From an uncultured Lachnospiraceae bacterium (GTDB taxonomy: Bacteria > Bacillota > Clostridia > Lachnospirales > Lachnospiraceae): DNA of 64,000 bases. The notes beneath the pieces were generated by a model. That model was not told where the DNA came from. It did not search any database and saw only the letters and a program-made list of their open reading frames with translations. The stretch is from the NCBI GenBank assembly GCA_910577105.1, contig CAJTMB010000003.1:86854-150853 (forward strand). Reading direction: 5' to 3'. Below are positions 8,745 through 17,011 of this stretch, one piece after another. How positions within the stretch are numbered: the stretch's first letter is position 1; every line of letters starts with the position of its first letter. Both the position numbers and the translations under genes were made by a program.

Positions 8745-9665
8745 TCAAACGCTTTGCGCCACTTCCCTTATCCACCCCGTTACCCCCTCCGGCAACCGTT
8801 CATCATAACAGGTCCTGTCATCAAAAAGAAGGTTGGCCTGAAACTGATTCACCAGACAATGCTGTCCCATCTCCGTCCCGTAATTGACCGATGCAACGCC
8901 TTTGTCTTCATTCCTCACCCATTCCGGGAAAAAGCAGATGCAGTTTTTCAAGCCAAGCAGTTCTTCCTCCCTGGGGGCAATGCACTTTTTGAAAACAGCC
9001 ATTTCATCATGCCTGCCGTGCGCCACAATCAGCCTGATTCCGGAATCATCCAGTTTTTTCAGTTTCTTTGCAGAGGGTACATAACCCGATGCAATCGGTA
9101 TCGCCCCGTCAAAATCCTGCGTAAAAAGCTCAATCATGCGCCAGGTAAAATACCCGCCTGAAGAGGCTCCCATCACAAAGCGGCTCCCTATGTTTACGGC
9201 ATGTTTTTCACACACTGCATCAAACAGCTTTTTTACCGGCATGAGATACCTTTCATCCCACGAACCGGAAATGGTATCGTCTGCAAGCCGCTTTTCATTG
9301 GCAAGCGGCACAACGATAAATGCTCCTCCGCTCATGGACTTCTGGTATTCCGGGGATGCATACTGCTCGGCGCCGCAATAGCCCACGCATTTCCTGCCGT
9401 CAATGGCGCAATTCGTCCCATGTATCCACATCAGCACCGGATACTTCCCTTCTTTGGGTGCTCCGTGCTTTACAGGGTCATACACAAAATAGGTAATATC
9501 CCCGGTCATCGGACTGTCAAAAACGTATTCATCAAACAAATCCCAGTATCCGCCAAGCACATAAGATGTGCTGCAGCTAATGAAATCGCCTTCTTCCAAT
9601 TCCTTTTCCCATGGCGGACTGGGATTCATATTTCTGTTTTCCTTCGTGAATTTGGGTAATTTCAA
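8745..9665 (-). CDS. Alpha/beta hydrolase (esterase/PHB-depolymerase-like)
   Basis: About 306 residues. VLMWIHGT gives the oxyanion-hole region and FVMGASSGGYFTWRM gives the nucleophile elbow GxSxG (here G-A-S-S-G), followed by the candidate acid in HGRHDE and a late His in GQHC. The fold resembles the feruloyl-esterase/PHB-depolymerase type of hydrolase, but no signal peptide is seen, so it is probably cytoplasmic. I place the start at TTG 9665, eight bases after GGGAGG; an upstream TTG at 9683 would overlap that site. It follows the GH20 gene by about 40 bases, suggesting cleavage of ester-linked groups on imported glycans (inference). Confidence 0.75.
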   Translation of the reverse strand: MKLPKFTKENRNMNPSPPWEKELEEGDFISCSTSYVLGGYWDLFDEYVFDSPMTGDITYFVYDPVKHGAPKEGKYPVLMWIHGTNCAIDGRKCVGYCGAEQYASPEYQKSMSGGAFIVVPLANEKRLADDTISGSWDERYLMPVKKLFDAVCEKHAVNIGSRFVMGASSGGYFTWRMIELFTQDFDGAIPIASGYVPSAKKLKKLDDSGIRLIVAHGRHDEMAVFKKCIAPREEELLGLKNCICFFPEWVRNEDKGVASVNYGTEMGQHCLVNQFQANLLFDDRTCYDERLPEGVTGWIREVAQSV

Positions 9666-9705
9666 TTTTTCTGCCTCCCTCAATATGTTTTCCCCTCTGC
9701 TGTCC

Positions 9706-11604
9706 CTAAATGGTATCCATCAAATCGCTTCCGCTTATGATGTTTAACCAGTGGCTTTCAAAACAAAGCCCCCTTGTAGCCCCTTCAGGCCGGTACCGGT
9801 ACAAAAGGCGGGGTTCCTCCAATTCCTCCAGCCTATCTATCCTGCCATCCAGAAAACCTTTTATCCTTCCTGCCGCACTGCATAACCTCACGGAAACGCT
9901 CCCCAGCTTAATATCCATGAGTTCATAGCCAAAAGGCTTATTGTCCGTCATCCACAGCTTTTCCCTCAGACTTTTTAATCTGTCCAGCTTTTGGCTGCAT
10001 TCCGGTATTTCACTGCCGGCAATCCTTTGCAATGCTTCCCTGTTCTTTTGGTCATATGCCTGTTTCAGACGAATCCCCATATCCCCTTTTTGTATCAGTA
10101 TGTCTGCCAAAATCAGATAATACGAAAACAAGTCATGATATGCGGTATTTCTTTTTAACGCCTCTTTTAAGGCTCCATACAGCTTTTTATAATGGCTCCC
10201 CATGTCAAATCCTTCCAGTTGTCTGTCAAATATACCGAGCATGACATCCTGATAAAGCATATATTTGGAGGGCGTGTTATCCAGCCTGTTATCCTGATTG
10301 TCCTTGTTTTCTTTGTCTATGTAGTCAAAATCATTCAAAAGCATGAAATCGCCGTATACGCCACCAAAGCAACGGGTAAAAGAAGCTGCCAGCGTTTCAT
10401 CCGTCAGTTCTTTGCCATATCCCGCCTCCGCATATAAAGCCATAATCGGATAGGCGGCTTCCACCGGGGTTTCCGCACCGTCATCCTGCCAGCAGGTGCA
10501 GATTATATGACGGATACCCAGCTTTTTACATGCCGAAAGCGCTTTTCGGGATGTATCCGCTGCCTTGGAAAGATTGGGGGCAACGCCGTTCCACAGCCAG
10601 TTTCCTCCTGCAAATACCACCTCTTTGGCTATCTTGCTATGAACCCCGAGATTTCTGAAATAGGTTTCTTCCTCATGGTGATAATAATCCCAGTAAACCA
10701 GTCCTAAACCTTTCGGCGGCTTCATCCAGCCTGACGTATCCACCTCTTCAGGCAAGTCATAATAATTGCTTCCTGTATTGGCAGTGATATACATATCACT
10801 CCAAATCATCGGTTCCAGACCCAACTCTTCGCAGATGGCATAAACCTTTTCCAGATGTTCCTTCATGATTTTCTGCGGCGTCCGGTATCCGTTTTTCTCC
10901 AGATATTTTCCCAAACCCAGAAAACATGCTTCATCCATTCCGAGATGTATCTTGTTGGAACGGAAAGGACGGCTTGCTGCTGCAATCATTTCTTCTAAAA
11001 GCCGGTAGGTCGCCTCGTTCCCGGACAGGATAACATCTTTTGTATCCTGCAGCGCATGAAACTCCGGCCACTTTAAAACGTTGTGCAAGTGCGCCAGCGT
11101 CTGGATGCAGGGAATCATTTCAATGCCAAACATATCCGCATAATCGTCACATGCCCGCAGTTCTTCCTGCGTGTATCTGCCCCTGTATGCGCCAAAATAA
11201 GGATGCCCTTCCACCTCATAGGTATCCTCTGTATATAACATCAGCCTGTTTTGCCCCAGAACTGCCATTTTCCTCATTATTTCCTTTATCTTATCTACTT
11301 TTAAAACTGCGTTCCGGGAACAGTCAAGCATACAGCCGTTGGAATCAAACAGAATCTTTTCCGAAGTGTGATATTCTTCCCTGTCTGCATGGAACAGAAG
11401 CAGGGAAAGACCTCTGAAAAAACTTGCTTTTGTGTAAAAAGATATGCTGCATTCCGACCTGTTTTTGTCCACGGACAGACCGGGGATATCCTGCTTTATG
11501 ACTGTTATTGTCATATCCACATCCTTACCCTGTGTATACGCTTCCTCCAGCAGTACCGCGGCGCCTGCCTCCAGGCCGGCAAAATCTCCCTCAAACCGAA
11601 TCAT
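9706..11604 (-). CDS. Glycoside hydrolase family 20, beta-N-acetylhexosaminidase-like
   Basis: A 632-residue protein. The hallmark is HLGMDEACFLG, matching the catalytic Asp-Glu pair of GH20 enzymes, which remove terminal N-acetylhexosamine by substrate-assisted catalysis. Upstream, MLYTEDTYEV and IPCIQTLAHL fit the start of the TIM barrel. No signal peptide is visible, so it likely acts in the cytoplasm. ATG 11604 has GTGGAGG eight bases upstream; the open frame to 11868 overlaps the neighbouring GH17 gene and is not used. It lies in a minus-strand run with the GH17 gene and the esterase-like gene, a small glycan-use cluster. Confidence 0.82.
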   Translation of the reverse strand: MIRFEGDFAGLEAGAAVLLEEAYTQGKDVDMTITVIKQDIPGLSVDKNRSECSISFYTKASFFRGLSLLLFHADREEYHTSEKILFDSNGCMLDCSRNAVLKVDKIKEIMRKMAVLGQNRLMLYTEDTYEVEGHPYFGAYRGRYTQEELRACDDYADMFGIEMIPCIQTLAHLHNVLKWPEFHALQDTKDVILSGNEATYRLLEEMIAAASRPFRSNKIHLGMDEACFLGLGKYLEKNGYRTPQKIMKEHLEKVYAICEELGLEPMIWSDMYITANTGSNYYDLPEEVDTSGWMKPPKGLGLVYWDYYHHEEETYFRNLGVHSKIAKEVVFAGGNWLWNGVAPNLSKAADTSRKALSACKKLGIRHIICTCWQDDGAETPVEAAYPIMALYAEAGYGKELTDETLAASFTRCFGGVYGDFMLLNDFDYIDKENKDNQDNRLDNTPSKYMLYQDVMLGIFDRQLEGFDMGSHYKKLYGALKEALKRNTAYHDLFSYYLILADILIQKGDMGIRLKQAYDQKNREALQRIAGSEIPECSQKLDRLKSLREKLWMTDNKPFGYELMDIKLGSVSVRLCSAAGRIKGFLDGRIDRLEELEEPRLLYRYRPEGATRGLCFESHWLNIISGSDLMDTI

Positions 11605-11717
11605 TGCATATCCTCCACTCAATTTATTAAAATTATACTTTATTTTCACCCAAACCGCAAGCGAATGCGCAATTGAGTTTTTACATAACGCGCAGGCAGC
11701 ATACCCCATATAATCAA

Positions 11718-11759
11718 AAAAGGAAAAGCCCGTCCGGTTTTTGTACCGGTCGGGCTTTC
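11718..11759 (-). terminator. Intrinsic terminator after the GH17 gene
   Basis: Read on the minus strand, AAAGCCCGACCGGT pairs with ACCGGACGGGCTTT and is followed by a pyrimidine run with seven T. It starts a few bases after the stop of the GH17 gene and would separate its transcript from the GH20 gene. Confidence 0.85.
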
Positions 11760-11761
11760 TA

Positions 11762-12700
11762 TCACCACTTCTTTTTTCTCTCCTCATTATATAATCCAAA
11801 ATTACATTCGGAGGAATTTGACTTGGGGCCTTTCCACAGCTCATCAAATGCCTCAAAAATAAATGCAATTATCTGTTCCTGTTCAACCCATGCCTCCACT
11901 TCTTCGATATAACGCTTCTCATTTGCCACGGAGGCACGTCTCGGGGTTCCCGGCTCCGGAATTATCTCACGTCTCTCATTACCCACTACCGCAAAATAAT
12001 TGGGCGTCGTATTGTAAGAGCTCCAGCCAAGCTCTGTAAAGATAACCTGTTTATCCGGAAACAGCGCTTTTATATCCGCATAGTGTTTTTTATTGACTGC
12101 CACCGAGTCTGCTACATCGTCGCCGTAATGATACGGATAACTGTGGACACTGATAAAATCCATCTCTTTTGCCAGTTCCTTTATATGCGGCCATTCAAAA
12201 TAGCCCTCACAGAACGTAACCGGCTTATCCAGCGCTTCCTTCAGACGTCTGGCATGGGCAATCAGCCGTTCTTCGGGCACCGTATGCGCTCCCCACGGGG
12301 GTGTGTTTTCATTGCCGACAGAAACCGCGACTACCTCGTCAGGAAATTCTTTTACCAGAGCAATCAGCTTTTCAAGTTCACCATCATTCCTTTTCTTATG
12401 CTGCTGCAGCTCTTCCTCTGTGTAATGCTGTTCTTCAAACGGGCACTTCTCATTATTCACTTCCGGGTCTGAGTCAATCCCAATCAGGCACTTTAACGGC
12501 AGCTTTTTCTCCCTGATTGTCTCCAGAACTCTTCTTGCATGTAAATTCGGGTCATACATGCGAAGATAGCGATACCCGTCCCGAACCAGAATCTCCATGT
12601 CCTCTGCAATCTGCTCCGCCGTCGGCACCTCTCCTTTGGGGTTTTGTCCTTTTCTGTAGCCGGAATAGCAGACCGCCTTGCCATACTCCAAAATATCCAT
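11762..12700 (-). CDS. Glycoside hydrolase family 17-like glucanase
   Basis: A 312-residue TIM-barrel protein. The acid/base motif VSVGNEN and the nucleophile motif FTELGWSS are arranged as in GH17 endo-beta-1,3-glucanases, and FEAFDELWKG matches the end of the barrel. The length equals a single catalytic domain. No signal peptide is visible, so it may act on imported oligosaccharides. ATG 12700 is preceded by AAGGAGGAATAAA. It has its own promoter (12749-12777) and its own terminator. The exact linkage it cleaves cannot be told. Confidence 0.8.
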   Translation of the reverse strand: MDILEYGKAVCYSGYRKGQNPKGEVPTAEQIAEDMEILVRDGYRYLRMYDPNLHARRVLETIREKKLPLKCLIGIDSDPEVNNEKCPFEEQHYTEEELQQHKKRNDGELEKLIALVKEFPDEVVAVSVGNENTPPWGAHTVPEERLIAHARRLKEALDKPVTFCEGYFEWPHIKELAKEMDFISVHSYPYHYGDDVADSVAVNKKHYADIKALFPDKQVIFTELGWSSYNTTPNYFAVVGNERREIIPEPGTPRRASVANEKRYIEEVEAWVEQEQIIAFIFEAFDELWKGPKSNSSECNFGLYNEERKKKW

Positions 12701-12748
12701 TTTATTCCTCCTTTTCCCGTTATAGTTCCACTGCTTTTATATGGCTAT

Positions 12749-12777
12749 ATTATACTATTGTCTATTTTCGGAAGCAA
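12749..12777 (-). promoter_or_regulatory. Sigma-A promoter of the GH17 gene
   Basis: On the minus strand, TTGCTT (12772-12777) and TATAAT (12749-12754) are separated by 17 bases. Transcription would start near 12742, about 40 bases before the GH17 ATG. Confidence 0.7.
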
Positions 12778-12823
12778 TCGGAATTTTCTTTTTTCGTCCC
12801 TTTCATACACTGTTGGTCCGGCT

Positions 12824-14074
12824 CTACAACCAGTTTATCCGTTTTTCAAATACAACCCTGTTTTCCCCTTTTTCAATTTGTCCGATTTCATAGCACTCAT
12901 GGAATTGACCAATGTGCTTCCTGACAAAAGCCAGGTCTTTACGGGACACCACCAGAATAAATCCCACGCCGCAGTTAAATGTCCTGAGCATTTCATCGTC
13001 ACTGACATTACCGCTGTTGCGGATGTACTTGAATATGGGGAGCGGCTTTATTTTGGATAAATCGATTCCGGCGCTTAACCCGCCCGGAATCACCCTGCAC
13101 AGGTTACCTTCGATTCCGCCTCCCGTGATATGAGCCATTCCATGTACGATATCACTGCCAAACAGTCCTTTTATCGCTTTATAATACGGTGTATGCGGTT
13201 TCATGATATGTTCTATAAAGGTAAGCCCCTCTATTTTGTCCAGCTTTATCTGCGGCATTTTATCCATCAGAAGGCGCACCAGCGAATAGCCGTTGGTATG
13301 CAGTCCGTTGGAGGCAATTGCCAGAACAACATCCCCTTCTTCTATGGCGGAACCGTCAATCACCCTTGTCTTTTCCACTATGCCAGCAATACTTGAAGTC
13401 AGTACATATACCCCCGGCTCCACGACTGACGGCTGTATGGAGGTTTCGCCGCCCACGAGGGAGCATTCATTTTCTTTGCATGCCTCGGAAACACCCTTTA
13501 CCAGCGTAGTAATCGTATCCTTTTCCGCATTGCCGCACACTATGGTATCCAGCACCGCCAAAGGCTTTGCTCCCATTACCACGATATCGTTCACCAGATG
13601 GTTAATCATGTCGTGGCAAATCGATTCGGTATAGCCATATTCCATTGCCAGTTTTTGTTTTGAGCCCGGTTCTTCAGATTTCAGCACCAGCACCGGGTTT
13701 TTGATTTCGGGAAAATGTATGTCGTACAAAGAGGCAAACGGCCCCAGACCGTTTAACACACGTCCATCCCCGGTTTCCAGATGCTTTGCCATTTCCTTCT
13801 TTATGGTATCCGTGTAGGCAATGTCTACGCCTGCCTTGCTGTAGGACAGACCCTCCGTATCTCTTTCGCTGCCTGCTAAAATTTCATCCACCGAAACATC
13901 CAATACGGTTGCCAAATCCTGTAATATCTCGATATTCGGATATGTGGTTCCGTTTTCCCATTTCGATACCGCCTGAAAGGAAACATGAAGCTTATCTGCA
14001 AGCTGCTGCTGTGTTAATGCAAGGGCTTTTCGCTTATCCATTATAAAATTACCGACTTTGATACCGTCAAGCAT
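12824..14074 (-). CDS. purM: HTH-PurM fusion: AIR synthetase with N-terminal Cro/C1 HTH domain
   Basis: A 416-residue protein with two parts. Residues about 5-65 form a Cro/C1-type helix-turn-helix (LTQQQLADKLHVSFQAVSKW, then YPNIEILQDLATVLDVSVDE). Residues about 78-410 are phosphoribosylformylglycinamidine cyclo-ligase (PurM), with GVGFI near the end, SLVGGETSIQP, NGLHTNGYSLVR and the glycine-rich HITGGGIEGN. PurM closes the imidazole ring of AIR using ATP in purine synthesis. The usual PurM is about 340 residues without an HTH. ATG 14074 has CGGAGGA nine bases upstream. The fusion suggests a purine-linked regulator or a bifunctional enzyme (inference). No other pur genes are nearby. Confidence 0.85.
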   Translation of the reverse strand: MLDGIKVGNFIMDKRKALALTQQQLADKLHVSFQAVSKWENGTTYPNIEILQDLATVLDVSVDEILAGSERDTEGLSYSKAGVDIAYTDTIKKEMAKHLETGDGRVLNGLGPFASLYDIHFPEIKNPVLVLKSEEPGSKQKLAMEYGYTESICHDMINHLVNDIVVMGAKPLAVLDTIVCGNAEKDTITTLVKGVSEACKENECSLVGGETSIQPSVVEPGVYVLTSSIAGIVEKTRVIDGSAIEEGDVVLAIASNGLHTNGYSLVRLLMDKMPQIKLDKIEGLTFIEHIMKPHTPYYKAIKGLFGSDIVHGMAHITGGGIEGNLCRVIPGGLSAGIDLSKIKPLPIFKYIRNSGNVSDDEMLRTFNCGVGFILVVSRKDLAFVRKHIGQFHECYEIGQIEKGENRVVFEKRINWL

Positions 14075-14098
14075 GGGGAAATCCTCCGTTTTTATTTT

Positions 14099-14128
14099 AT
14101 AATAGCCTGTATTTTAGTCCATTTACAA
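14099..14128 (-). promoter_or_regulatory. Promoter of the HTH-PurM gene
   Basis: On the minus strand, TTGTAA (14123-14128) and TATTAT (14099-14104) are spaced by 18 bases, and a TATAAA overlaps just downstream. The start would be about 20 bases before the ATG. An operator for the protein's own HTH could lie here, but I saw no clear palindrome. Confidence 0.5.
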
Positions 14129-14398
14129 TAACCGGGGCAGCGAATTTGCGGGGATGGTTCAACCGGAGGTTGAATACGCCTGACATGTATGAAACCATAT
14201 ACATAATTTACTGCAACCTTATATTTCTACAGGCTTTTTTCCATGTAATTGTGGGTTTATATGAAAAATACACCTTTGCTTATCTCCTAGATAGTTTCAA
14301 AGCCTTATTTTTTGGCACTTTCATGCACTTTTAAGTTATCTGTCTCTTCCCCATAGGATTTTATAGTGTCGCGTGAAGCCCATTACATACCCTTACCT
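14129..14398. other. Intergenic stretch without recognisable gene
   Basis: About 270 bases of AT-rich sequence between the PurM promoter and the DUF2442 stop. A short dyad (GGTTCAACC near 14155 and GGTTGAA a few bases on) is the only structure I noticed. Open frames here are short and lack ribosome sites. Confidence 0.4.
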
Positions 14399-14674
14399 CT
14401 ATGCAATAGCCTCCTTTGCATATGGTAATGCATATAATGTATCCGGAGCAATATCAAGACATGTCGTATTATCCCAATTTCCACTAATATCCCATGCAAG
14501 TGTATCATTCATTACAGTACATCTGTCCATAAATATTTCGACTTCCTTTAAACAACAAAAAGCCTCTTTTTCAATCATCTGTGACATATCATAATGAACA
14601 ATCTTCCCATCCTCAAAATATACATATACTGAATAATCCCGCATTGGCACAACCTGTACCACCTTTGGAAACAT
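14399..14674 (-). CDS. DUF2442 domain-containing protein
   Basis: A 91-residue protein with the pattern of DUF2442: an N-terminal V-V-P-x-x-D-Y segment, VYFEDGKIVHYDMS and a C-terminal WDISGNWDNTTCLDIAPDTLY. The family often sits beside DUF4160 genes, as here, and such pairs have been suggested to be toxin-antitoxin-like; the biochemical role is unknown. ATG 14674 is preceded by GGAGGTGATGGT, which begins directly after the stop of the upstream DUF4160 frame, so translation was probably coupled before that gene was broken. Confidence 0.75.
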   Translation of the reverse strand: MFPKVVQVVPMRDYSVYVYFEDGKIVHYDMSQMIEKEAFCCLKEVEIFMDRCTVMNDTLAWDISGNWDNTTCLDIAPDTLYALPYAKEAIA

Positions 14675-14687
14675 ACCATCACCTCCG

Positions 14688-14948
14688 TTACACTAATGGA
14701 TTAATTCTGTTCAACGGTTTTCCATCCTTTGATAATTCCCAATTCTGCATCAACTCATCCTGATGCAGAACACACCATGCTAAAATCAATTATAATTGTC
14801 TTGACGGCAACGCTCCCTTAATTACTCTTGCCTCGTCAATATTAATTATTGCTTTATTCCCATTATATTCAGCATGAAAATGCGGCGGATTATGGTCATC
14901 GTAATACATAGTTACTCTTATTCCATACAACAGTGATATCTCCGGCAT
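14688..14948 (-). pseudogene. DUF4160 gene with an in-frame nonsense codon
   Basis: From ATG 14948 the frame reads MPEISLLYGIRVTMYYDDHN, then PPHFHAEYNG and INIDEARVIKGALPSRQL, all typical of DUF4160. A TAA at 14790-14792 interrupts it. The same frame then continues LILAWCVLHQDELMQNWELS, the normal C-terminus, to TAA at 14688-14690. One base change (AAA Lys to TAA would do) explains the break. The full length of about 86 residues matches the family. The downstream DUF2442 partner is intact. Confidence 0.8.
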
Positions 14949-15003
14949 TTACTATTCCTCCATTCTTTCCGAGTTCAGTATAAGTATATCACAGTCCATC
15001 TCA

Positions 15004-15042
15004 TAAAAAAGCCCACAAACAAATTTTGTCTGTGGGCTTTCC
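15004..15042 (-). terminator. Terminator of the rplM-rpsI operon
   Basis: On the minus strand, AAAGCCCACAGACAAA pairs with TTTGTTTGTGGGCTTT and is followed by T residues. It lies about 30 bases after the rpsI stop. Confidence 0.85.
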
Positions 15043-15069
15043 ATATCTTTTCTATTCGTAAGTAACTGC

Positions 15070-15465
15070 TTATCTCTTGGAGAACTGCGGTGCCCTGCGG
15101 GCTGCTTTGAGACCGTATTTCTTACGCTCTTTCATACGAGGGTCACGGGTTAAGAAACCTTCTTTTTTCAGTACGGGTCTGTAGTCCGCATCTGCCTGGC
15201 AGAGTGCTCTTGCAACACCGTGACGGATTGCACCTGCCTGTCCTGTGGTGCCGCCGCCGCGCACATTTACCAGCACGTCAAACTTTTCTGCTGTTTCTGT
15301 TGCTGCCAAGGGCTGACGAACGATAACCTTCAGGGTCTCCATTCCGAAATATTCGTCAATATCCCTTTTATTTATGGTCACTTTACCGGTTCCCGGCATT
15401 AAGTATACTCTTGCAATGGATTTTTTTCTTCTACCTGTTCCGTAGTATCTTGCTGTTTTAGCCAT
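15070..15465 (-). CDS. rpsI: 30S ribosomal protein S9
   Basis: A 131-residue protein of normal S9 length. The N-terminus YYGTGRRKKSIARVYL, the central VRGGGTTGQAGAIRHG and the C-terminal KKYGLKAARRAPQFSKR are diagnostic; the last basic residues reach the P-site of the 30S subunit. It is the second gene of the rplM-rpsI operon, 24 bases after rplM, and ends at an intrinsic terminator. Confidence 0.98.
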   Translation of the reverse strand: MAKTARYYGTGRRKKSIARVYLMPGTGKVTINKRDIDEYFGMETLKVIVRQPLAATETAEKFDVLVNVRGGGTTGQAGAIRHGVARALCQADADYRPVLKKEGFLTRDPRMKERKKYGLKAARRAPQFSKR

Positions 15466-15489
15466 TTTGATTTCCTCCTTTCCGTCCCA

Positions 15490-15918
15490 TTAGAATGTCA
15501 GTACTTCAGGCTTCTGTGCTTCATGTTTGTGCTCAGGTCCTGCGTATACATGCAGTTTTTTGTACATCTGTCTGCCTAACGGTCCTTTGGGAAGCATGCC
15601 CTTAACCGCAAGTTCGATAACCTGCTCAGGCTTCTTTGCCAATTTCTCTTTCAGCGTGGCCTGCTTCAAGCCGCCTACATAGTCAGAGTGGCTGTAATAT
15701 ATTTTCTGGTCTAACTTCTTTCCGGTTACTTTTATCTTTTCAGCGTTGATGACAATTACATTGTCACCTGTATCCATGTGGGGCGTAAAAATCGGCTTGT
15801 TCTTGCCTCTCAAAATCTTGGCAACCTCGGATGCCAGACGGCCCAGAGTCATGTTTTCAGCGTCTACTACATACCATTTTCTATCGATTGTAGCTGGACT
15901 AGCCATAAATGTTTTCAT
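15490..15918 (-). CDS. rplM: 50S ribosomal protein L13
   Basis: A 142-residue protein of normal L13 length with RKWYVVDAENMTLGRLASEV at the N-terminus, then ILRGKNKP, the YYSHSDYVGGLK segment and GMLPKGPLGRQMYKKL. ATG 15918 has GGAGGAAATATC upstream; the frame extends to 15990 through the leader but that part is not L13 sequence. It starts the rplM-rpsI operon from the promoter at 16086-16114. Confidence 0.98.
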   Translation of the reverse strand: MKTFMASPATIDRKWYVVDAENMTLGRLASEVAKILRGKNKPIFTPHMDTGDNVIVINAEKIKVTGKKLDQKIYYSHSDYVGGLKQATLKEKLAKKPEQVIELAVKGMLPKGPLGRQMYKKLHVYAGPEHKHEAQKPEVLTF

Positions 15919-16078
15919 GATATTTCCTCCATACATAGTAAAAAACCATTTTTGCTTCTCTGGAATCTTACTTGGCAGATGTCCGGCCACCTCATAAAAC
16001 CCTTCAAAACAGCTTTACTTTTACGATTTCTTCCTGTGTCACCGGGGCTTTGGTTCCACATTATGATACATCGTCACA
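15919..16078 (-). promoter_or_regulatory. Long 5' leader of rplM, possible L13 autoregulatory RNA
   Basis: About 160 bases separate the predicted transcription start from the rplM ATG. Many Firmicutes control rplM through a leader bound by L13. I could not confirm the known fold by eye, so only the length and position support this. Confidence 0.35.
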
Positions 16079-16085
16079 GTGATAT

Positions 16086-16114
16086 ATTATATTATATATC
16101 GTTATGCCTGTCAA
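16086..16114 (-). promoter_or_regulatory. Consensus sigma-A promoter of rplM-rpsI
   Basis: On the minus strand, a perfect TTGACA (16109-16114) and a perfect TATAAT (16086-16091) are spaced by 17 bases, the best promoter in the window. Confidence 0.9.
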
Positions 16115-16126
16115 CCCATAAATTCG

Positions 16127-16249
16127 AGTTTTGGCATTTTGCATTGCGGCATCGCCGTCGTGCATTTGTTCCAACAGGATGCGTTTTTACACGGTCCTTT
16201 ATGGAATCAAATGCACGCCGGGGATGCCGCAATGCAAAATGCCAAAACT
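16127..16249. repeat. Palindromic repeat, copy C (42-bp arms)
   Basis: Arms 16127-16168 and 16208-16249 are reverse complements at 40 of 42 positions. The right arm ends directly beside the truA stop codon (16250-16252). Read on the minus strand, the core CATTTGATTCCATAAAGGAC and GTGTAAAAACGC matches copy A exactly. The central hairpin and the CCCGAGCGGG part of copy A are missing, so this is a short form. It lies between truA and the rplM promoter. Confidence 0.85.
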
Positions 16250-16987
16250 TTATAGAAATTCATATTTTACCAGCGTCAGACCGCATGCCGGAGCTGTCGG
16301 ACCCGCTGCTTTTCTGTCCTTCGCCTCCAGAATCTCACGCATCTTTTCCGGAGGCCATTTTCCCCTGCCTGCTTCCATCAGGGTACCGGCAATTATCCTA
16401 ACCATATTGTATAAAAATCCATTTCCGCAGACACGGATGACAATTTCCTCCTCCTGCATTTCCACCGACACAAAGTATATGGTACGCACGGTGCTTTCCA
16501 CCACTGCTGCCGCTGCACAAAAGCTTTTAAAGTCATGCTTTCCCTCCAGATAGGCAGCCGCCTCCTGCATCCTGCCAATGTCCAGCGAATAGTAGCAATG
16601 GGCGGAATACAGTCTTCTGGTCGGAATCGGAAATTCTCCTGCCGTAATCCGGTATTCGTAAGTTTTCCTGCTATCGCAATGTCGGGGATGGAAATTGTCC
16701 GGCACCTGCTCCGACTTCTGAATCCTGATATCCTCCGGCAGGCGCTGGTTCAGAGCATACGCCAGCTTACCGGCAGGAATGACAGTTTCGGAATCAAATA
16801 CCGCCTTATTGCACTTTGCATGTACCCCGGCGTCAGTCCTGCTGGCCCCGATGACATGGATATCCTCTCCTAAAAGCCCGGAAAGACACTTGTTCAATTC
16901 TCCTTCTATGGTCCGGCTGTTTTTTTGTACTTGAAAACCGGAATAAGCCGTTCCGTCATAGGCTACCGTCAACATAAACCGTTTCAT
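16250..16987 (-). CDS. truA: tRNA pseudouridine synthase A
   Basis: A 245-residue enzyme that converts uridines 38-40 of the tRNA anticodon stem to pseudouridine. The catalytic Asp is in GASRTDAGVHA, following LTVAYDGTAYSGFQ at the N-terminus; GNGFLYNMVRIIAGTL is the conserved C-terminal motif. It follows ecfT by 24 bases on the minus strand, the order commonly found in Firmicutes ribosomal clusters. Confidence 0.97.
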   Translation of the reverse strand: MKRFMLTVAYDGTAYSGFQVQKNSRTIEGELNKCLSGLLGEDIHVIGASRTDAGVHAKCNKAVFDSETVIPAGKLAYALNQRLPEDIRIQKSEQVPDNFHPRHCDSRKTYEYRITAGEFPIPTRRLYSAHCYYSLDIGRMQEAAAYLEGKHDFKSFCAAAAVVESTVRTIYFVSVEMQEEEIVIRVCGNGFLYNMVRIIAGTLMEAGRGKWPPEKMREILEAKDRKAAGPTAPACGLTLVKYEFL

Positions 16988-17011
16988 GTCATTCGTATCC
17001 TCACTGCCAAC

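Noticed and set aside
14146..14334. Plus-strand open frame of 62 codons in the intergenic stretch
   Set aside because: No ribosome site, no recognisable domain and AT-rich non-coding-like sequence.
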